This document shows, piece after piece, positions 35,601-42,799 of a DNA stretch of 64,000 nt. Origin of the DNA: Chitinophaga solisilvae (GTDB lineage: Bacteria > Bacteroidota > Bacteroidia > Chitinophagales > Chitinophagaceae); the NCBI RefSeq assembly GCF_009928525.1, contig NZ_JAABOK010000001.1:1-64000 (forward strand), in the 5' to 3' direction. The position numbers and the translations under genes are program-made. Each line of letters opens with the position of its first letter. The first letter of the stretch is position 1. The notes beneath the pieces are model-generated. The model was not told the origin of the DNA. It ran no database searches and saw only the letters and a list, made by a program, of their open reading frames with translations.

Positions 35601-35785
35601 TCATGACCGCCATGATGGCCGCCATTGGCCTGCTACCCGCCGCCATGAGCACCGGCATAGGCTCTGAAACTGCCCGCCCGCTGGCCCGCGTAGTTATAGG
35701 AGGTCTTATGACAGATACGGTTTTTAATCTGTTTATTTTTCCGATAGTATTTTACTGGACATATAATAGAAAGGTTAAAAAATAA
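32675..35785 (+). CDS. CzcA-type heavy-metal RND efflux pump
   Basis: A 1036-residue RND transporter of the heavy-metal efflux class with 12 predicted transmembrane segments. TM4 holds the motif DFGIIIDGAVVMMEG with D396, D402 and E409. This Asp-Asp-Glu pattern is that of the CzcA/CnrA/NccA group for Co, Zn, Ni or Cd, not the CusA (Cu/Ag) pattern. Two large periplasmic loops follow TM1 and TM7. Energy comes from the proton gradient. The stop codon (35783-35785) lies within repeat locus C. Confidence 0.95.
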   Translation: MNRFIKKVLAFSLRNKYFIFFATAVMAVAGYVSFKVIGVDAFPDVTNTSVTIITQWPGRSAEEVEKFVTRPVEIAMNRAQKKTHIRSSSLFGLSVIKVIFDDDVDDTFARLQINNNITSAALPDGVEPEIQPPYGPTGEIYRYTLESSKLSVQELKTLQDWVIERNLLAVPGVADIVSFGGEVKIYQVTINPDKAVQYDITALEMFQALSKSNINVGGDVIVKNAQAYVVRGIGILNNAEEIKNIIVDHIGGNPILVKDIADVSIAALPRLGQVGRDHERDVVEGIVVMRKGENPANVITGLKEKINELNTRILPDDVKIKPFYNREDLIDFSTHTVLHNMIEGIIFVTVIVFLFMADWRTTVIVSVVIPLALLFAFICLRLKGMSANLLSMGAIDFGIIIDGAVVMMEGIFVALDRKAHAVGMERFNKLSKSGLIRKACMENGKGIFFAKLIIITGLLPIFTFEKVEGKMFSPLAWTLGFALLGALILTFTLVPALAGVLLKKNVREKHNVFLEFITRITLRIFNYCFRHRRIVFSVSLVALAIGLFCFRFLGTEFLPQLNEGAIYIRATGPLSTSLDESVKVANEMRRKLLSFPEVKQVMSQTGRPNDGTDATGFYNIEFHVDIYPKDEWKEKISKEELIRRMDARLDGIPGITLNFSQPIMDNVEEAVSGVKGSIVVKLFGDDFKVTEHHEEQIEKILKTVRGIEDLGILRNIGQPELRINLDQQKMALYGVTTEDANSVIEMAIGGKAATRIYEGERNFELRIRYPENFREDEVAIGNLTIPTLRGNKIPLKEIAAIDHIIGPSMIYRDKHQRYGAIKFSVRGRDLGSTIAEAQQKVNEQVVLPKGYSLEWAGDFENQERATTRLMQVVPISLLLIFLILFILFGTIRDSLLVLNNVPFAIIGGIFSLWLTGINFSISAGIGFIALFGICVQNGVILLSKFKTNIRNAHMHADFSLAESIREGVESRIRPVIMTAMMAAIGLLPAAMSTGIGSETARPLARVVIGGLMTDTVFNLFIFPIVFYWTYNRKVKK

Positions 35786-35910
35786 TTACGAATTACGAAT
35801 TACGAATTGCGAATGAGGAGCGAAGATGTAAGCGGAGAAGTAAATTCTTTATCCGCTTACATCTTCGCTCCTCATTCGCAATTCGTAATTCGTAATTCGT
35901 AATTATTTTT
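35778..35910. repeat. Intergenic hairpin repeat, locus C
   Basis: Perfect 59-bp arms at 35778-35836 and 35852-35910 are separated by 15 nt. The outer arms consist of AATTACG units, and the core reads GAGGAGCGAAGATGTAAGCG. The left arm contains the stop codon of the RND gene; the right arm overlaps that of the AI-2E gene. The flanking A-run and T-run make it terminator-like on both strands. Confidence 0.92.
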
Positions 35911-37015
35911 ATTCCGGTGCGGGCGTATTATTCTCCTCCGCTATCGCTTTCACCTTTTCTATTTTTTCCTTTTCTTCTTCTCCGAGCAGGATAGCCCAGG
36001 GGTTCATGTAGTCTACGCTTTCGCAGATGATTTTGATGATGGCGATGATCGGGATGGCGAGGAACATGCCGGGGATGCCCCAGAGCATATTACCCATGAC
36101 CACGCCGATGATAGTCATGAGGGCGTTGATTTTTACTTTGGAACCTACTATACGCGGGAGCAGCACGTTACTGTCCAGCAGGTGTACCAGGAACAGTGCG
36201 ATACCTACCTGCAGCGCCGCTATGGGCGTGCCGGTGGTAAGGGTCACCAGCATGCTGATGATGAGTGCCGTAAAAATGCCGATATAGGGAATGATATTGA
36301 AGATGGCTGCCATCACGCCCAGCAGTATTGCGTATTTGATACCGAGGATGAAGAATACGGTCGTATTGAGAATGGCTACTACCACCATTTCTATCATCAG
36401 ACCGCCGACATAGCTTTTGATGATGAAGCGGGTGCGGGCGATAACATTGAGGAGTACGTCGCGGTGTTTTTCCTGGAACAGGCGTACGAGGAAAGTGACG
36501 AGCAGCTTACGGTAAAAAAGTATGAAGAAGCTGTATAATAATACAAATACAACGAAGATAACGAGGGATGACAGGGACAGGAATGTCTGGCTGATAAAGC
36601 TGGTAGCGGTACCCAATGTGCCCAGGGCGGCCTTTTCCAGGTAGCTCAGCTGTGCGTTGGAGGGGATGTGAAAGCGGGAATCGATCCAGTCCTGCAGGGT
36701 AGATACGGTTACCAGCAGTTTTTTCTCCAGCTGGGGAAAGTCTTCAATAAAGGCCTCCATCTGTTTGCCCATGAGGAGCATGACCAGGAGGACGACGATG
36801 ATAAAAAGCAATACCGCCACTGCTGCGGCTATTCCACGGGGGAAGCGCCATTTTTCCAGCAGGTGTGTTACTGGCAGCAACATAATGGCGATCAGCAGGG
36901 CAAACAGCAGCGGAATAATAATTTCGCTGGCTGCATGAGCGATGTACACCAGGAGAATGACAGATAACAGGGTAAAGGTGAGTCGTGCATTAAAGGGGAG
37001 CTTGAACTCATTCAT
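35909..37015 (-). CDS. AI-2E family transporter (PerM-like)
   Basis: From the ATG at 37015 this is a 368-residue protein with about eight hydrophobic segments, typical of the AI-2E/PerM family. Recognised segments include GGLMIEMVVVAILNTTVFFILG, GIFTALIISMLVT and LLDSNVLLPRIVGSKVKINAL near the C-terminus. The last resembles the PerM family signature. Some homologues export autoinducer-2 or act as Na+/H+ antiporters. The frame extends 16 codons upstream but the internal ATG fits the family. The C-terminus is Glu/Lys-rich. Confidence 0.88.
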   Translation of the reverse strand: MNEFKLPFNARLTFTLLSVILLVYIAHAASEIIIPLLFALLIAIMLLPVTHLLEKWRFPRGIAAAVAVLLFIIVVLLVMLLMGKQMEAFIEDFPQLEKKLLVTVSTLQDWIDSRFHIPSNAQLSYLEKAALGTLGTATSFISQTFLSLSSLVIFVVFVLLYSFFILFYRKLLVTFLVRLFQEKHRDVLLNVIARTRFIIKSYVGGLMIEMVVVAILNTTVFFILGIKYAILLGVMAAIFNIIPYIGIFTALIISMLVTLTTGTPIAALQVGIALFLVHLLDSNVLLPRIVGSKVKINALMTIIGVVMGNMLWGIPGMFLAIPIIAIIKIICESVDYMNPWAILLGEEEKEKIEKVKAIAEENNTPAPE

Positions 37016-37124
37016 GGATTTGCTTGTTTTTTCAAATTTATTAAATATCAACCGGTTTTGCATTAAAAAATGTCTAATGCCGGAATTAATACAGTTTTAA
37101 CCAGAGCATTTATTATTTTGTCCG

Positions 37125-38234
37125 ATGCAGAAAAAAATGCCCTTTATGAAAAAACTATTTTCTTCCTTATTGCTGCTCAGCTGTAGTATCCTGTTTCCCA
37201 TACTTACAAAAGCTTTGCCGAAAGACACCCTGCCGGTGCGCGGGTTTTGTATTGCCGCGCCCACTACGGGAAAGCTGGCGCCTTTCCTGAAATTTATCCG
37301 GGAGGAGCTGGCGCCCAGGCAGATCAACACATTGGTACTTCGTGTTGACTTTAATTATCAGTTCACCTCTCATCCTGAGCTGCGTGATGCCGATGCGCTC
37401 TCACAGGCGCAGGTAAAGGAGCTGGTGAAGCTATGCCGTCAGCATAACATCCGCCTTATTCCGCAGATCAACCTGCTGGGGCATCAGTCCTGGGCGTCGC
37501 ATACCACCAATTTCCTGCGGGTGTATCCTGACTTTGATGAAACGCCCTGGGTGAAGATGCCGGAAAAATATGAGTGGCCCAATGCAGATGGTTTGTACTG
37601 CAAAAGCTACTGTCCGCTGCATCCGGGTGTGCACAAGATTGTTTTCGAGCTGGTAGATGAGATCTGTGATGCTTTTGAATCTACCGCCTTTCATGCGGGG
37701 ATGGACGAAGTGTTTTACCTCGGCGAGGATAAATGCCCACGCTGTGGCGGAAAGGATAAGGCAGAATTATTTGCCGGCGAGGTGTGGAAAATCCGTAACC
37801 ACCTGGCCGGAAAGGGCCGTACCCTCTGGATCTGGGGAGATCGCCTGCTGGATGGAAAAACTACCGGTATGGGTATGTGGGAAGCCAGCATGAACAATAC
37901 GCACCGCGCCATCGATATGGTGCCCAGGGATATTATGGTGTGCGACTGGCACTACGAGCGCCCCGACAAAACCCCTGTGTATTTCGCCAGCAAAGGATTA
38001 CAGGTTATCACCTGTCCCTGGCGCATGCCAGCCAATGCCGCCCTGCAGCTGAAAGATATGTACAACTTCCGCGAAACCGCTACCCCTGAGATGAAACCCC
38101 GCTACCAGGGTATGATGCAAACCGTATGGTCTGACGCAGGCCAGTTCCTCGACGAATTTTACGGCCAGAGCAAGTTTAAGGGAGATACGGTGAATACGAG
38201 TGCGAATTGTTTCCGCGCAATTTTCAGTAAATAA
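37125..38234 (+). CDS. GH20-like glycoside hydrolase (secreted)
   Basis: A 369-residue protein with a signal peptide (about residues 8-30, KLFSSLLLLSCSILFPI) and a single barrel. It contains FHAGMDEVFYLGEDKCPRC, in which D194-E195 correspond to the GH20 catalytic pair, and a CxxC follows. It lacks the GH20b domain and is about 150 residues shorter than the enzyme at 5.7 kb, so it belongs to a divergent GH20-type subgroup and substrate is uncertain. The start could be at 37125, 37137 or 37146; all precede the signal peptide. Confidence 0.75.
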   Translation: MQKKMPFMKKLFSSLLLLSCSILFPILTKALPKDTLPVRGFCIAAPTTGKLAPFLKFIREELAPRQINTLVLRVDFNYQFTSHPELRDADALSQAQVKELVKLCRQHNIRLIPQINLLGHQSWASHTTNFLRVYPDFDETPWVKMPEKYEWPNADGLYCKSYCPLHPGVHKIVFELVDEICDAFESTAFHAGMDEVFYLGEDKCPRCGGKDKAELFAGEVWKIRNHLAGKGRTLWIWGDRLLDGKTTGMGMWEASMNNTHRAIDMVPRDIMVCDWHYERPDKTPVYFASKGLQVITCPWRMPANAALQLKDMYNFRETATPEMKPRYQGMMQTVWSDAGQFLDEFYGQSKFKGDTVNTSANCFRAIFSK

Positions 38235-38377
38235 TTACGAATTACGAATTGCGAATTGCGAATGAAGAAGCGAAGAGCTAAGCGTAGATGAAAGGTGACA
38301 ACTATTACATGTCCTTTTTTATCTACGTTTAGCTCTTCGCTTCTTCATTCGCAATTCGCAATTCGTAATTCGTAATT
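38233..38377. repeat. Intergenic hairpin repeat, locus D
   Basis: Arms of 57 bp at 38233-38289 and 38321-38377 show one mismatch (C/T). The 31-nt centre contains a further AAAGG/CCTTT pairing. The core reads GAAGAAGCGAAGAGCTAAGCG. It begins inside the stop codon of the GH20-like gene and ends 15 bp before the stop codon of the AraC-type gene. Confidence 0.9.
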
Positions 38378-38392
38378 GCGCCCGCAGGGCGC

Positions 38393-39319
38393 TCAATATT
38401 GTTTTTTCAACAGCGGGATATATATTTCGCAGCTATTCGATCCGTTCAGGGACATGAAGAAGTGGTTGCCGCTCATTTTGAAGATACCTTCTTTGCAGCT
38501 GTGGTTGATGAAGTTGTACATGGGAATGCCGGCGGTGGCGAAGTCCATGGGGACGGGCAGTTTCAGGTAAACGCCGCCGGGGATCCGTTTTTTCATGAGG
38601 TAGAAATAATTGTTTTCCATTTGCTGGTGAACATGTTCTGCAGTGGCAGGAATGCTGATGCCGGCGTAGATGGAGATGCGCTCGTAATCTGTCACGGGTA
38701 CGGCGTCGAGGGTGCCGGTAATGATTTTGCCCTGTGGCAGTTCGAAGTGTTGCAGTATTTTGGAGAAGGTGTTGTAATACTGGTTCATTTTCGCGATCAT
38801 TTCCCCGATGGGATTTTGTCCGCGGGAAAGAAATGAGTAATAGAGTATGGTGTCCGGCAGGTGTACCTTTTCGCCTCTTTCGTACTGGAAGAAGTTGCCG
38901 AATATATCGGTTCCTGCAGCGGTGGTGATGGTTTCAATGATCTGGATGGTCCTTTTTTCGTTGGGAAGTTCCAGAATACGGCGGAAGTCCTTCGGGCTTT
39001 CCTTAAAATGTTGTTTGAACGCTTTACTGAAAGCTGCGGTGGTAGCGTATCCGCAAAGGTCTCCTACATCCCCGATACTATGTCCGCTATGGCGGAGCAG
39101 GCCGGCAGCCGTTTCCAGGCGGTGCCTTTTTACATAGTGCCAGAAGGGTTCACCCATATACATGGCGAAGTTGTGGTAAAAATAGGAATAGGAGATGCCC
39201 AGCCGGTCGGAAACGTCTTTGATATGGAATGTATCTCCGATGTGGTCATCTGCATAACAGAGACCCTGCAGGGCAAAATTTTCCAACTGTTGTTTGGTTA
39301 AAATGGCGGATTTAGACAT
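38393..39319 (-). CDS. AraC-family regulator with C-terminal GyrI-like effector domain
   Basis: A 308-residue regulator. The AraC DNA-binding domain is N-terminal (about 8-112), with two HTH motifs: FHIKDVSDRLGISYSYFYHNF and SIGDVGDLCGYATTAAFSKAFKQ, followed by the FKESPKDFRR end. Residues 150-305 form a GyrI-like effector-binding domain (YERISIYAGISIPA, HVHQQMENNYFYLMKKRIPGG), usual for small-molecule sensing (Rob/SoxS-like). The effector and targets are unknown. It stands alone between a GH20-like gene and a DNA stretch without genes. Confidence 0.85.
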   Translation of the reverse strand: MSKSAILTKQQLENFALQGLCYADDHIGDTFHIKDVSDRLGISYSYFYHNFAMYMGEPFWHYVKRHRLETAAGLLRHSGHSIGDVGDLCGYATTAAFSKAFKQHFKESPKDFRRILELPNEKRTIQIIETITTAAGTDIFGNFFQYERGEKVHLPDTILYYSFLSRGQNPIGEMIAKMNQYYNTFSKILQHFELPQGKIITGTLDAVPVTDYERISIYAGISIPATAEHVHQQMENNYFYLMKKRIPGGVYLKLPVPMDFATAGIPMYNFINHSCKEGIFKMSGNHFFMSLNGSNSCEIYIPLLKKQY

Positions 39320-39778
39320 AAGATTGCTGGTTACTTCATGGGATGATGGATACTGCTTTTTTCGCCGTCAGGGCGGTTTCGGGTAAAACTTATCAACCAA
39401 TTTAATTTTTTTTATGCGGATAGCATGGAGAAATTTTTCTGTTGATATTTAATATTGATTATCAATTTGATAAGAAAAATAACATAGTATTTTTTATGAT
39501 AATATGAAATGTTTTTACGGGAGATGGGGATAAAAATATTAACAGCTTTTTTCAAAAATAGCCAGAATGGACAAATTTATTTCAGGGTGATTCTCTAATT
39601 TTAAAACATCAGCGGCTTTCTCCGCAAGTACCATTAAAAAGCACAACTTATTTGATCAACCATTATGCTGCTGTCCTGTTCATCCTGTTGTGGGGTTGCG
39701 TTTCCCGCGGCGCCACTTACGGGATAATCGGATGGCGGGGGATACTATCAGGGATTGTTTCATGTTGAATTCAGTAAG
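39320..39778. other. Intergenic region without a supported gene
   Basis: This 459-bp AT-rich region contains the promoter area of the AraC-type gene on its left side. A short run of codons at 39665-39760 shows no start or family. No repeat of the heptamer family, hairpin or RNA gene is recognisable. Confidence 0.5.
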
Positions 39779-40048
39779 ATGATTATGTTGATTCCGGTTT
39801 TATTGTTTTTGCTGCTATTGCTCTGCTTTGGCTGGGTAGCTTTTATGCGTCATCACAAGGAGCTGCAGATTGCGCAGGCGCGGCTGCATCAGCAGGAGAT
39901 AAAGGCTTCTTCCCTGGTATTTCAGCTGCGGGAGGCATCTGAAAAGTATTATGCACTGGAGGAGCGTTTCCATGAAACCTGCTACCAGCTACACCTGGCC
40001 AGGAATAATGAGCAGCAGGGCGCCGATATTTCTGATCCGCTGTTATAG
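39779..40048 (+). CDS. Small membrane-anchored coiled-coil protein
   Basis: From the ATG at 39779 this 89-residue protein has a single N-terminal transmembrane segment (IMLIPVLLFLLLLLCFGWVAF) followed by an amphipathic helix or coiled coil rich in Gln, Glu and Leu (QARLHQQEIKASSLVFQLREAS...). No family is recognised. It lies 43 bp upstream of the DsrE-like gene on the same strand. Confidence 0.5.
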   Translation: MIMLIPVLLFLLLLLCFGWVAFMRHHKELQIAQARLHQQEIKASSLVFQLREASEKYYALEERFHETCYQLHLARNNEQQGADISDPLL

Positions 40049-40091
40049 ATACCATCCACCTGGTTTACCGTTTTTTAGTAGGTTTGTTACC

Positions 40092-40439
40092 ATGCAAGTA
40101 GTATTTCAGATCACCTCTGCTGCGCCGGAGGCGCAGAAAGCCCTGCTGGGACAGCTGGGTAATCTTCTTCAGTATTTCCGGGACAAGCAATCCCGTATAG
40201 CCGTGGAGGTAGTAGTTCACGGAGAAGCGTTTAACCTGTTATTTTCCCGGGATAATCCCTTTGCTGCCAAAGTAGAAGCGCTTCATGAAAAGTCTGTCAG
40301 CTGGCTGATATGCCAGAATACCATCCGGGCAAACCAGCTGGAGATGAGCCAGCTGCTGCCTTTTGCAGAGGTGGTGCCGGCGGCGGTAGGGCATCTGGTG
40401 GAAAGGCAGGCAGCAGGCTGGGCCTATATCCGCTGTTAA
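40092..40439 (+). CDS. DsrE/DsrF-like family protein
   Basis: From the ATG at 40092 this is a 115-residue alpha/beta protein of the DsrE-like fold (MQVVFQITSAAPEAQKALLGQLGNLLQYF; VEVVVHGEAFNLLFS; SWLICQNTIRA). A cysteine is at C74 in the WLICQN segment, at the position typical of the family's conserved cysteine. DsrE-like proteins handle sulfur transfer or bind small ligands. The frame is open upstream to 39951, but the first 47 codons overlap the preceding gene and are not family-like. Confidence 0.75.
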   Translation: MQVVFQITSAAPEAQKALLGQLGNLLQYFRDKQSRIAVEVVVHGEAFNLLFSRDNPFAAKVEALHEKSVSWLICQNTIRANQLEMSQLLPFAEVVPAAVGHLVERQAAGWAYIRC

Positions 40440-40644
40440 CTATCCGGGAATTTCCGTATTTTGTTTTCTCCTTGTATTACTTAATTGGTTTATTAGTTTA
40501 TTTTTACATCTTTAACGCAGACTGCATGTTTAACGGTGACCATTAAACGTAATTATTTCCGTGTGGCACACCAAATAAAACGGCGGTAATTACGTTAATT
40601 GTAAGATGTGAATCAAAGGGACTAACCTCTTAAAACCTTTTATT

Positions 40645-41508
40645 TTGAAATTCAGAAAATCGACCAGAATACTGTTGTTATTCATGGCACTACCTTTTAT
40701 CAGCCTTGCCCAGGATTGGCATGTGGGAGCATTTGTGGGAATTACCAATTACAGCGGGGACCTTGTCAAACAAAAGGTGGACCTGAAATACACCCGGCCT
40801 GCATTGGGCCTGCTGGTCAGAAGAGACATCAACCGCTACCTGAGTATCAGAGGCGCCTTCACCTGGGGGATTGTCACCGGCGCTGACAGCACCAGCAGCG
40901 ATAAAGCCCTGCTGGCGCGTAACCTGAGTTTCAAAAGCAATGTATTTGAAGGTAGCCTGATTGCAGAACTGAATTTCCTGGATATTGAAGAAAAGAATTT
41001 CACTCCCTACGTTTTCCTCGGCGTGGGCGGATTTGGTTTTGATCCGTTTGCGAAAGACTTATCCGGTAACAAGGTACGCTTACGTCCGCTGGGCACAGAA
41101 GGGCAGGGGCTTCCGGAATATCCCGGCCGTCAGCCGTACGATCTCTTTTCTTTCTCCTTTCCCTTCGGTGCAGGTGTGAAAGCCATTCTCAATGATCACT
41201 GGACCCTCGGATTTGAAATAGGTTTACGTCCTACGCTTACCGACTACCTGGATGATGTAAGCACCAACTACGTAGACCAGAACACCCTCCTGGCTTACCG
41301 TGGACAAAAATCCGTAGACATGGCCTACCGTGGCGATGAAGTCAGCGGTAAACTCATTCCCGGCACCTATCCGCGTGACGGCGAAGTGCGCGGCTCTGCC
41401 AAATACAAAGACTGGTACAGTTTCTCCGGCGTCACCATTACCTACCGCCTGGGCGGCAGTAGCGGCTGGGGAAGGCAGAAGGCGATGAGATGCCCGGTTT
41501 TTAGATAA
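40645..41508 (+). CDS. DUF6089-type outer-membrane beta-barrel protein
   Basis: A 287-residue protein with a signal peptide (KSTRILLLFMALPFISLAQ) and alternating beta strands typical of an eight-stranded outer-membrane barrel. The WHVGAFVGITNYSGDLV start and FGAGVKAILNDHWTLGFEIGLRPTLTDYLDDVS segment match the DUF6089 family of Bacteroidota. The start codon is TTG (40645). Members relate to outer-membrane proteins with gliding or secretion links (PorG type), but no role is established here. The stop codon lies at the edge of repeat locus E. Confidence 0.8.
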   Translation: MKFRKSTRILLLFMALPFISLAQDWHVGAFVGITNYSGDLVKQKVDLKYTRPALGLLVRRDINRYLSIRGAFTWGIVTGADSTSSDKALLARNLSFKSNVFEGSLIAELNFLDIEEKNFTPYVFLGVGGFGFDPFAKDLSGNKVRLRPLGTEGQGLPEYPGRQPYDLFSFSFPFGAGVKAILNDHWTLGFEIGLRPTLTDYLDDVSTNYVDQNTLLAYRGQKSVDMAYRGDEVSGKLIPGTYPRDGEVRGSAKYKDWYSFSGVTITYRLGGSSGWGRQKAMRCPVFR

Positions 41509-41689
41509 TTACGAATTACAAATTACGAATTACGAATGAGGAGCGAAGACCAAAACGGATACTAAGATAATTACGAATTACAAATTACGAATTACGAATA
41601 AAGAGCGAAGACCAAAGCGGATACTGAATAGTATGATCGCTTTGGTCTTCGCTCTTTATTCGTAATTCGTAATTTGTAATTCGTAATTA
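41504..41689. repeat. Intergenic hairpin repeat, locus E (with duplicated left arm)
   Basis: A perfect 52-bp pair, 41568-41619 and 41638-41689, encloses an 18-nt centre with an ATACT/AGTAT inner stem. Immediately upstream, at about 41504-41565, lies a second, diverged copy of the left arm, with GAGGAGCGAAGACCAAAACGG against AAAGAGCGAAGACCAAAGCGG. So the locus has two left arms for one right arm. Heptamers here include AATTACA besides AATTACG. Confidence 0.9.
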
Positions 41690-41765
41690 ATATTCATAAT
41701 ATGGCATAATGTTTGAAAGTCATATCCCGACTTTCAACCCCCAATAAAGTCCATTTATAAATTGT

Positions 41766-41792
41766 ATCCCGGCCCGAAAGCCGGGATTTTTT
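41766..41792 (+). terminator. Rho-independent terminator
   Basis: ATCCCGGC at 41766-41773 pairs with GCCGGGAT at 41780-41787 around CCGAAA, followed by a T-run at 41787-41792. It ends transcription from the DUF6089 gene before the small secreted protein genes. The remaining 41795-41947 holds no visible -7 box. Confidence 0.8.
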
Positions 41793-41947
41793 ATTGGCAT
41801 AGTTGTTGAAATTATACGTTCAAACAGGATTGCAGTTACCAGCTTGGCGTAGTCAGAGCGTAGTTTCAGAAATCGCGGAGAGAGTAGCGCAACAATACCT
41901 TACAATAAGTTGGTATGCAATAACCTGGTTGTTAAAAAAGCAGTACC

Positions 41948-42301
41948 ATGAAGAAGTTTATTTTTTTAGCATGGGTGATGTTGGTGGCAGGTACAGTTAC
42001 ACTTTTGGCGCAACACAGGCCTCCGGCTCCTCCAAGACCGCCGGCGCCTCCGGTTCCGGGACATTTCCCGCACCCGCCATTACCTCCGCATCCGCCGCTG
42101 CCGCCAAGACCTCCGCGTCCGCCGCACCGTGCGCATGTAAGGCCGCCACTACCTCCAAGGCCGCCAAAACCACACCATCCGCATTATTACAAAAAACACA
42201 AACATAAAGTCCGTTCACATCGCCACAGGTACAGTTACACCGAATATCCGGGCGCCTTACAAAGCAGCAGGGATAACGTTTTTACGCTGTACGCTGTATA
42301 A
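41948..42301 (+). CDS. Small secreted Pro/His-rich protein
   Basis: A 117-residue protein with a signal peptide (MKKFIFLAWVMLVAGTVTLLA) and a low-complexity mature part: residues 23-75 are tandem PPxPP/HPP repeats, followed by a His/Lys-rich basic segment (KPHHPHYYKKHKHK) and a C-terminal ordered tail. The repeats suggest polyproline II helices and metal or surface binding, but no function is known. A second small secreted protein follows 61 bp downstream. Confidence 0.55.
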   Translation: MKKFIFLAWVMLVAGTVTLLAQHRPPAPPRPPAPPVPGHFPHPPLPPHPPLPPRPPRPPHRAHVRPPLPPRPPKPHHPHYYKKHKHKVRSHRHRYSYTEYPGALQSSRDNVFTLYAV

Positions 42302-42362
42302 CTCCTCCAGAAACCACAACATTAATTTTTGCCAACCGATCTTGAACTAAAAACCGAAAAAC

Positions 42363-42692
42363 ATGAAAAAAGTATTGCTGATGATGCTGCTCCTGGGCGG
42401 CACCGTGCTCACAACCTACGCACAGAGAGGATACTACGGCCGCGATGATTATAACAGAGGCCGCGGACATGGCTGGGGCCATTACAAACACAGAGACAGG
42501 GACCGCTGCGATGACCGTCGCTGGGAACGCGACCGCCGCTGGGATGACGACTGCTACCGCCCGAGAAGAAGGGTCGTATATGCGCCCGCCTATTATCCGG
42601 TAGCTGTTCCGGTTCCGGTTCCACCACCACGTCCATACTATGCACCCAGGCCCAGAGCGGTATTCCACGCAGGAGTGACCATCGTTAACTGA
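42363..42692 (+). CDS. Small secreted Arg/Tyr/Asp-rich protein
   Basis: A 109-residue protein with a signal peptide (MKKVLLMMLLLGGTVLTTYA). Residues 21-62 are an Arg/Asp/Tyr/Trp-rich low-complexity stretch (RDRDRCDDRRWERDRRWDDD), followed by a Pro-rich strand (YYPVAVPVPVPPPRPYY). This pattern is common in small extracytoplasmic proteins of Bacteroidota with no assigned function. It shares its style with the preceding gene and ends before a strong terminator. Confidence 0.55.
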   Translation: MKKVLLMMLLLGGTVLTTYAQRGYYGRDDYNRGRGHGWGHYKHRDRDRCDDRRWERDRRWDDDCYRPRRRVVYAPAYYPVAVPVPVPPPRPYYAPRPRAVFHAGVTIVN

Positions 42693-42715
42693 TAACTGAA
42701 ACCAGATAAAATGAA

Positions 42716-42748
42716 ATGCCTCCCGGTAATTATCGGGGGGCATTTTTT
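42716..42748 (+). terminator. Rho-independent terminator
   Basis: ATGCCTCCCG (42716-42725) pairs with CGGGGGGCAT (42734-42743) around an 8-nt loop, with a T-run to 42748. It ends the small secreted protein gene. Confidence 0.8.
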
Positions 42749-42766
42749 ATTGCGGTATGGGTTGTT

Positions 42767-42774
42767 TACTTTTG
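42767..42774 (+). promoter_or_regulatory. -7 element TACTTTTG upstream of the UbiD-family gene
   Basis: TACTTTTG lies 25 bp before the ATG at 42800. An upstream TTG at 42750-42752 is only 14 bp away, shorter than the usual 17-20, so only the -7 box is convincing. Confidence 0.4.
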
Positions 42775-42799
42775 TTAATTGGTTCAACAGATTATTACT

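Noticed and set aside
31000-36000. CusA-type copper/silver pump
   Set aside because: TM4 has the DFGxxxDGAVVxxE pattern of CzcA/CnrA-type pumps rather than the CusA pattern.
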